From NCBI GenBank assembly GCA_022180565.1, contig BQML01000001.1:1-34512 (forward strand): DNA of 34,512 nt. The letters are read 5' to 3'. Shown piece after piece: positions 30,675-34,512 of the stretch (its first letter is position 1; each line of letters opens with the position of its first letter). The translations under genes were made by a program, and so were the position numbers. The notes beneath the pieces were generated by a model, which was not told where the DNA came from, made no database searches, and saw only the letters and a program-made list of their open reading frames with translations. Source of the DNA: Bacteroidia bacterium. Its GTDB lineage: Bacteria > Bacteroidota > Ignavibacteria > UBA10030.

Positions 30675-33093
30675 CCCCGTCTCCTCCGCCGCCATCCTCT
30701 CCGTTCCTTCCGGACCGTTCATCGGATCGGTAACCACCAAGAGTGTACCGGAGGGTGAGCATGAAGACGGGGGATTCGCGATCTGAACGACTGTATAGGG
30801 AAAAGCCCTCTCCCGAGGATGAGAACTCGCGTCGCTCCGAACCGAACAGATCCCACACTTGGGCAATGACCGCAAGCTGTCGATTCAGAAGATCCTGGCG
30901 CAACGCCAGATCGACCGACACGAAGCCCTCGCGCCGCCCCTGGGATGACACCGTCGGACTATGGATCCTGGTATTCCATTGGAACTGGGTCGAACCGAGT
31001 TTTACCGTGGAGTTGAATCGCGCACTCCAATTCGTGCTCGAACGGGAGAACCTCTCACCAAGGATCATCCCCTCGATCTGAAACCGGTAGAGGTTTCCGA
31101 TCAGGTTGATATTCCATCCTCTGACAATGTCGGTGTTGACCAGAACTTCTGTGCCAAACGAGTAATCCATGCCGACATTGTACGGTCGGCGCAACGTAGC
31201 GTCTTCGGTATAAACCGTTCTCACGTCCTCGATCCTGTTGTGCGTAACGGTCCGGTACAGTTCAGCGGAAAGAGAAATCCCGCCAAAAACGGTCTGTCCT
31301 CCGACTTCATAGGAATCGATATATTCGGGGGTCAACGACGGGTTACCGCGGCGGACGTTGTTGGCATCCATCCACGTATCGAACGGTTCCAGTTCCCATC
31401 CTCGCGGACGATTGATCCGGCGCGTGTAGCTCGCCAGGATCTGATGGGCCCCTCCGAAGCTGTAGCTGGCATGGAGGGTCGGAAAAAAATCCCACCGGTC
31501 GATGACAAATTCCTGTGCGGTCTCGTTGATCCGGATGTTCCGTTGCGTATATTCTGCCCGGAGGCCTGTCTGGAATCCGAACGGTCCCGCCTCTCCCCCA
31601 TACAAGGTAAAGAACGCATGCTCGTTGGTTGCATACCTCACATCATGCGAGAATTGGTCAAGTGATTGATAGGCCCCGGAGGCAGAATCGTATTCCTGAA
31701 GGCCGGTCTGCTCGCCGGACGATTCTGACTCGCCGTGATATCCCGCTTCGAAGCGCGAATGTATCCCCAACGGGAGAACATATTCCAACCTGCCCTCAAA
31801 CTCTGTTTCGGGTCCTTTCTCCGTAGTCTTTCGTCCGTTCAACACCGTGGAGCCAAGCAGTTCACTGTGAGTGAACTCGTCCGATCGGTCAAACCCAAAC
31901 TGGAGATCCGCCTTCAGTTCATGCCCCGACAGCCCGAACTTCCGGAGCAATCCTAACGTGATCGATGTAAACTCCCCGCTTCGTTGCCGATGGGTAGTGT
32001 TGGTCCTAGCAGTTCCCGGGCCCAGAGGATCCGTCCACTGCAGGTAGTTCAGGGTCGAGCCCTGCTCATGCGAGCGCCGGCCATGGCGCAGGCCCAAACT
32101 CCAGGTCGTAACCGGAGAAGGAGTGTATTCCACACCTCCCCGGAGACCCCAGGACATCCTCCCCCGCCGGGAGTTTCCGTTTGTTCTCGTATTTGTCGTT
32201 ATGTTTTGAAACGTCGTCGAATGCTCCTCAAGCTCCGTTCCGGCAAAAAACCGATGATTATGGTCCCCGCCGGCCATAACCGTCATCTTGTCTTCCCGGT
32301 ATTCCATCAGCGCGTCGCCGCCGTATTTGTCTCTCAGTCCGACGTTCCCGCTGACCAGACCCGAGAGACCTCGTTCCCGGCCCCGGGCCATGATGATATT
32401 GATGACTCCTGCCGTTCCCTCGGGATCGTATTTAGCAGAAGGGTTTGTGATAATCTCGATCCGCCCGATCGCGCTGGCCGGGATCTGCTGGAGAACATCC
32501 TGAGCATCCAGTACCGTGGGCCGGCCGTCGATCAACACCGTGAAATTCGTGCTTCCCCGGAGCGAGACATTGCCCTCGATATCCACCTGAACAGACGGCA
32601 GGTTTTCGAGGACCTCCGCCGCAGTGCCCGATATCGTCGCCGACATCTGCGCGACATCCAGAACTTTCTTGTCAATCTCGTACGTCAACGGCGCCCGTTC
32701 GCCCTGGACGATCACATCCCCCAACAGCACTGCCGAAGGGGAAAGAAGAATGTCACCGAGGAACTGGGGACCATCGACAACAACAGCGATGCGTCTCTTC
32801 TCGTACCCAAGGAACAAAATGTCGAGGTAGTAGCTCCCGGAGGGGATGTTCGTCAAGGCGAATTCGCCTGAACGGTCGGTGACTGTCCCGGTGACCTGGC
32901 CGCTGTCAGGCAGGGAGAACAGGACGATATTGGTGTATTCGAGCGGTTGTCCGGACTCCTGTTCCAGCACTCTTCCTGTGATCATGTTGTTGTTTTGAGC
33001 ACTGGAACATATCGGGACAAGAGCCAGAAGCGCTGTCAGGAACCCGGTACGCGATGTTCCACCCCATTTCGGCGTTGACTGGCGAAGGAGCAT
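30664..33093 (-). CDS. TonB-linked outer-membrane receptor (CarboxypepD_reg type)
   Basis: The 809-residue product has a signal peptide (about 1-32), then a carboxypeptidase-regulatory-like beta domain (about 35-115), a plug-like domain (about 125-235, with GSTNFTVLIDGRPTV and the NPSAKYDPEG motif), and a C-terminal barrel typical of the Bacteroidota outer-membrane beta-barrel family. After the last strand (VFMLTLRYTLGG) comes a hydrophilic Arg/Gly/Asp tail ending in Phe. The ATG at 33093 has no ribosome-binding site; a strong promoter-like sequence ends 6 nt before it, so the mRNA is probably leaderless. No SusD-like partner gene is present, which argues against a classical polysaccharide utilisation locus. 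Confidence 0.94.
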   Translation of the reverse strand: MLLRQSTPKWGGTSRTGFLTALLALVPICSSAQNNNMITGRVLEQESGQPLEYTNIVLFSLPDSGQVTGTVTDRSGEFALTNIPSGSYYLDILFLGYEKRRIAVVVDGPQFLGDILLSPSAVLLGDVIVQGERAPLTYEIDKKVLDVAQMSATISGTAAEVLENLPSVQVDIEGNVSLRGSTNFTVLIDGRPTVLDAQDVLQQIPASAIGRIEIITNPSAKYDPEGTAGVINIIMARGRERGLSGLVSGNVGLRDKYGGDALMEYREDKMTVMAGGDHNHRFFAGTELEEHSTTFQNITTNTRTNGNSRRGRMSWGLRGGVEYTPSPVTTWSLGLRHGRRSHEQGSTLNYLQWTDPLGPGTARTNTTHRQRSGEFTSITLGLLRKFGLSGHELKADLQFGFDRSDEFTHSELLGSTVLNGRKTTEKGPETEFEGRLEYVLPLGIHSRFEAGYHGESESSGEQTGLQEYDSASGAYQSLDQFSHDVRYATNEHAFFTLYGGEAGPFGFQTGLRAEYTQRNIRINETAQEFVIDRWDFFPTLHASYSFGGAHQILASYTRRINRPRGWELEPFDTWMDANNVRRGNPSLTPEYIDSYEVGGQTVFGGISLSAELYRTVTHNRIEDVRTVYTEDATLRRPYNVGMDYSFGTEVLVNTDIVRGWNINLIGNLYRFQIEGMILGERFSRSSTNWSARFNSTVKLGSTQFQWNTRIHSPTVSSQGRREGFVSVDLALRQDLLNRQLAVIAQVWDLFGSERREFSSSGEGFSLYSRSDRESPVFMLTLRYTLGGYRSDERSGRNGEDGGGGDGDEF

Positions 33094-33099
33094 GATCTA

Positions 33100-33127
33100 A
33101 GTATAGGATTTCAACTGAATTTGTCAA
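33100..33127 (-). promoter_or_regulatory. Promoter-like sequence of the receptor gene, leaderless layout
   Basis: TTGACA (33127-33122) and TATACT (33105-33100) are separated by 16 nt. The ATG at 33093 begins 6 nt after the -10 hexamer, at the position expected for the transcription start. Confidence 0.7.
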
Positions 33128-33182
33128 TGATAATCGGACCGCTGAAGATGTGATCAACAGTACATTGGGAGGGGCGAACGAC

Positions 33183-33211
33183 TTGACTTTTTCCGTTGCC
33201 GTTTCTACTTT
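33183..33211 (+). promoter_or_regulatory. Promoter-like sequence of the small lipoprotein gene
   Basis: TTGACT (33183-33188) and TACTTT (33206-33211, followed by GG) with 17 nt between. The layout TTGACTTTT ... TACTTTGG matches the one at 12332-12360. A start near 33218 gives a leader of about 77 nt. Confidence 0.6.
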
Positions 33212-33294
33212 GGTTCAAGGAACTCCACTTGGGGGCCCAGCCAAATTTTACTCAGGACATTGATTCTTTCATGTATCTTCTCCGACCTCCCCGG

Positions 33295-33666
33295 ATGAAG
33301 CCGCATCTCGTTTTTCTCTTCGGATCCCTGCTTTTGAGCGCCTGTTCGACGTCTCCGTCACAACGGGCAGATTCTCTCAGGTCCTTCATCGAACAGAACC
33401 TCTATTCGACCGAACACCTTGCGTTTGGGGCCGACCCGAGGGCTGTCCATGCCGTCAGAAGTCGGACGACAGAGTCCGATATCCCGACGCTTATTCTTCT
33501 GCTCTCTGATCACCGGACGGCCATCGTGCGTGTGGCCCAGCATGTTCTCGTGAGCTACAACGATGCCGCCCTTCACCATCTCACAGAGATGCTTGCAAGA
33601 TCTCAAGGGAATGCCCCGGTGATCGAAGAGACCATTACGATGATCCAGAAGCGAAAATCCCCCTGA
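33295..33666 (+). CDS. Small lipoprotein with HEAT-like helices
   Basis: The 123-residue product has a signal segment ending in a good lipobox, Leu-Ser-Ala-Cys17. The mature part is helical, with a HEAT-repeat-like pair of helices (about 68-108: IPTLILLLSDHRTAIVRVAQ and what follows). An earlier in-frame ATG (33271) would add eight residues; the lipobox distance favours 33295. The gene stands alone between a divergent receptor gene and the DUF255 gene, with its own promoter-like sequence. A scaffold role in the envelope is likely from the fold; no family is recognised. Confidence 0.82.
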   Translation: MKPHLVFLFGSLLLSACSTSPSQRADSLRSFIEQNLYSTEHLAFGADPRAVHAVRSRTTESDIPTLILLLSDHRTAIVRVAQHVLVSYNDAALHHLTEMLARSQGNAPVIEETITMIQKRKSP

Positions 33667-33713
33667 ACCCATTTGCCCTCAACTCCTTTCGTGTTGTTCC
33701 GGTTCCGTTTGGT

Positions 33714-33741
33714 TTGACATTCCCGCAGTCTTCTGTACATT
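33714..33741 (+). promoter_or_regulatory. Promoter-like sequence of the DUF255 gene, leaderless layout
   Basis: TTGACA (33714-33719) and TACATT (33736-33741, followed by G) are separated by 16 nt. Exactly 6 nt (GTGAGC) lie between the -10 hexamer and the ATG at 33748, as upstream of the TonB-linked receptor. Confidence 0.7.
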
Positions 33742-33747
33742 GTGAGC

Positions 33748-34512
33748 ATGGTTCGATCTGCATCGGAACACCTCAAAGCGCCGAACAGGCTCATTCACGA
33801 AAAAAGCCCCTATCTCCTTCAACACGCCTTCAATCCTGTCGACTGGTACCCATGGGGGGAGGAAGCGTTTGCCAAGGCGAGGTCCGAGGATAAGCCCATC
33901 TTCCTGTCGATCGGCTATTCTACTTGTTACTGGTGTCACGTGATGGAACGGGAGGTCTTCGAGAACGAAGAACTCGCGGCGCTGATGAACGCGCACGTGG
34001 TCAGCATCAAGGTCGACCGTGAGGAGCGTCCGGACATCGACCGCATCTACATGGCGGCCCTGACGGCCATGAGCGGGAGCGGAGGATGGCCTCTGTCCAT
34101 GTTTCTGACCCCGGATCTCAAGCCCTTCTTCGGCGCCACGTATATACCGCCGGCGCCTCGGTACGGGCGGGCGGGATTTGGTGAAGTCCTCACGCGCATT
34201 CACGAAGTTTGGGTGAATGACAGAAACCGCGTGCTTGATGCGGGGGCGAATCTTTTCGAATACTTGAATCAACTTCCAAAGCCCGACGATGCCCCGGTGC
34301 CCTTCTCCTCCTCGGTCCTCGATCGGGCTTTTGAGGAATTCTCAGAGTCTTTCGATCCCGTTCATGGCGGATTCAGCCATGCGCCGAAATTTCCGCGGCC
34401 CGCCGTTTTCACATTCCTTCACCGGTACTTCAAACGTACGGGAAACAGAAAATACCTGACGATGTCGCTGGAGACCCTTCGCTCTATGGCTCTCGGCGGA
34501 TTGTACGACCAT
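33748..34512 (+). CDS. DUF255 (YyaL/SSP411-like) thioredoxin-fold protein, partial at right edge
   Basis: The first 255 codons are present and open to the window edge; family members are usually around 690 residues. The N-terminus has the family signature [25 protein letters not shown], followed by a thioredoxin-like domain with Cys60-Tyr-Trp-Cys63 (STCYWCHVM) and [11 protein letters not shown]. From about residue 188 a helical region begins, matching the six-hairpin glycosidase-like domain of the family. Its role is unclear; a redox or sugar-related function has been suggested. No ribosome-binding site is seen, and the promoter-like sequence predicts a leaderless mRNA. An in-frame GTG at 33742 lies upstream of the predicted transcription start. 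Confidence 0.95.
   Translation, partial: MVRSASEHLKAPNRLIHEKSPYLLQHAFNPVDWYPWGEEAFAKARSEDKPIFLSIGYSTCYWCHVMEREVFENEELAALMNAHVVSIKVDREERPDIDRIYMAALTAMSGSGGWPLSMFLTPDLKPFFGATYIPPAPRYGRAGFGEVLTRIHEVWVNDRNRVLDAGANLFEYLNQLPKPDDAPVPFSSSVLDRAFEEFSESFDPVHGGFSHAPKFPRPAVFTFLHRYFKRTGNRKYLTMSLETLRSMALGGLYDH

Noticed and set aside
31984..32871. 295-codon plus-strand open frame opposite the TonB-linked receptor
   Set aside because: It covers plug and barrel coding sequence; no start signal or domain is seen.
33679..34272. 197-codon minus-strand open frame at the right end
   Set aside because: It overlaps the DUF255 gene, whose CYWC motif and family signature are unmistakable.
1..34512. CRISPR array, tRNA, rRNA, insertion sequence or prophage
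   Set aside because: I scanned for regular spaced repeats, cloverleaf-like sequence, transposase or integrase motifs and flanking duplications and saw none.

Overview
The window looks like chromosomal DNA of a free-living Gram-negative bacterium of the Bacteroidota/Ignavibacteriota (FCB) supergroup. This is inferred from gene content, not from a marker gene: a TonB-linked receptor with a carboxypeptidase-regulatory-like N-domain, a PUR-alpha-like DUF3276 protein, a CBM9-like/DUF5916 outer-membrane protein, signal-peptide M28 peptidase and GH5 genes, a LolA/FtsX-type ABC/outer-membrane barrel operon, and promoter-like sequences ending in TACnTTG, which resemble the Bacteroidota -7 box. Base composition is moderately GC-rich and coding density is high. 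I see no rRNA, tRNA, insertion sequence, CRISPR or phage gene.

Positions 1-12,360 are one long leftward run. It opens with a promoter-like sequence and a leader of about 280 nt. Next come a TPR/proline-rich/coiled-coil/receiver protein, a stand-alone receiver, a 959-residue membrane hybrid kinase with two receivers, a soluble receiver-kinase, a receiver fused to a degenerate kinase, and an uncharacterised protein with a Cys cluster. A possible 55-residue ORF follows, then a GspF/PilC-type platform protein, a GspE/PilB-type ATPase and two pilin-sized proteins that lack a prepilin-peptidase motif. Tight spacing suggests that the signalling genes and the assembly machine form one functional unit. 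This is the best candidate for a poorly described system here.

Positions 12,479-16,563 hold a sigma/anti-sigma pair (leftward), a divergent secreted VWA-domain protein (rightward, with a clear terminator), and a convergent receiver-kinase that has Thr where the phosphoacceptor His should be. Positions 16,717-21,818 are a five-gene rightward operon: LolA-like protein, two FtsX/MacB-type permeases, a LolD-like ATPase and an outer-membrane barrel, probably an envelope lipid or lipoprotein transport system. Positions 21,819-22,205 are non-coding and rich in hairpins.

Positions 22,206-25,354 (leftward) carry the DUF5916 protein, a second sigma factor and the DUF3276 protein. Positions 25,507-28,450 (rightward) encode a secreted M28 peptidase and a GH5 mannanase-like lipoprotein. 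Positions 28,718-33,093 (leftward) encode a TonB-linked receptor, a small lipoprotein-like protein, a stand-alone receiver and a receiver-kinase. The right end has a small HEAT-like lipoprotein and the start of a DUF255 thioredoxin-fold protein (rightward).

Two genes (starting at 33,093 and 33,748) have strong promoter-like sequences ending exactly 6 nt before the start codon, which predicts leaderless mRNAs. All functions are read from motifs by eye; no database search was run.
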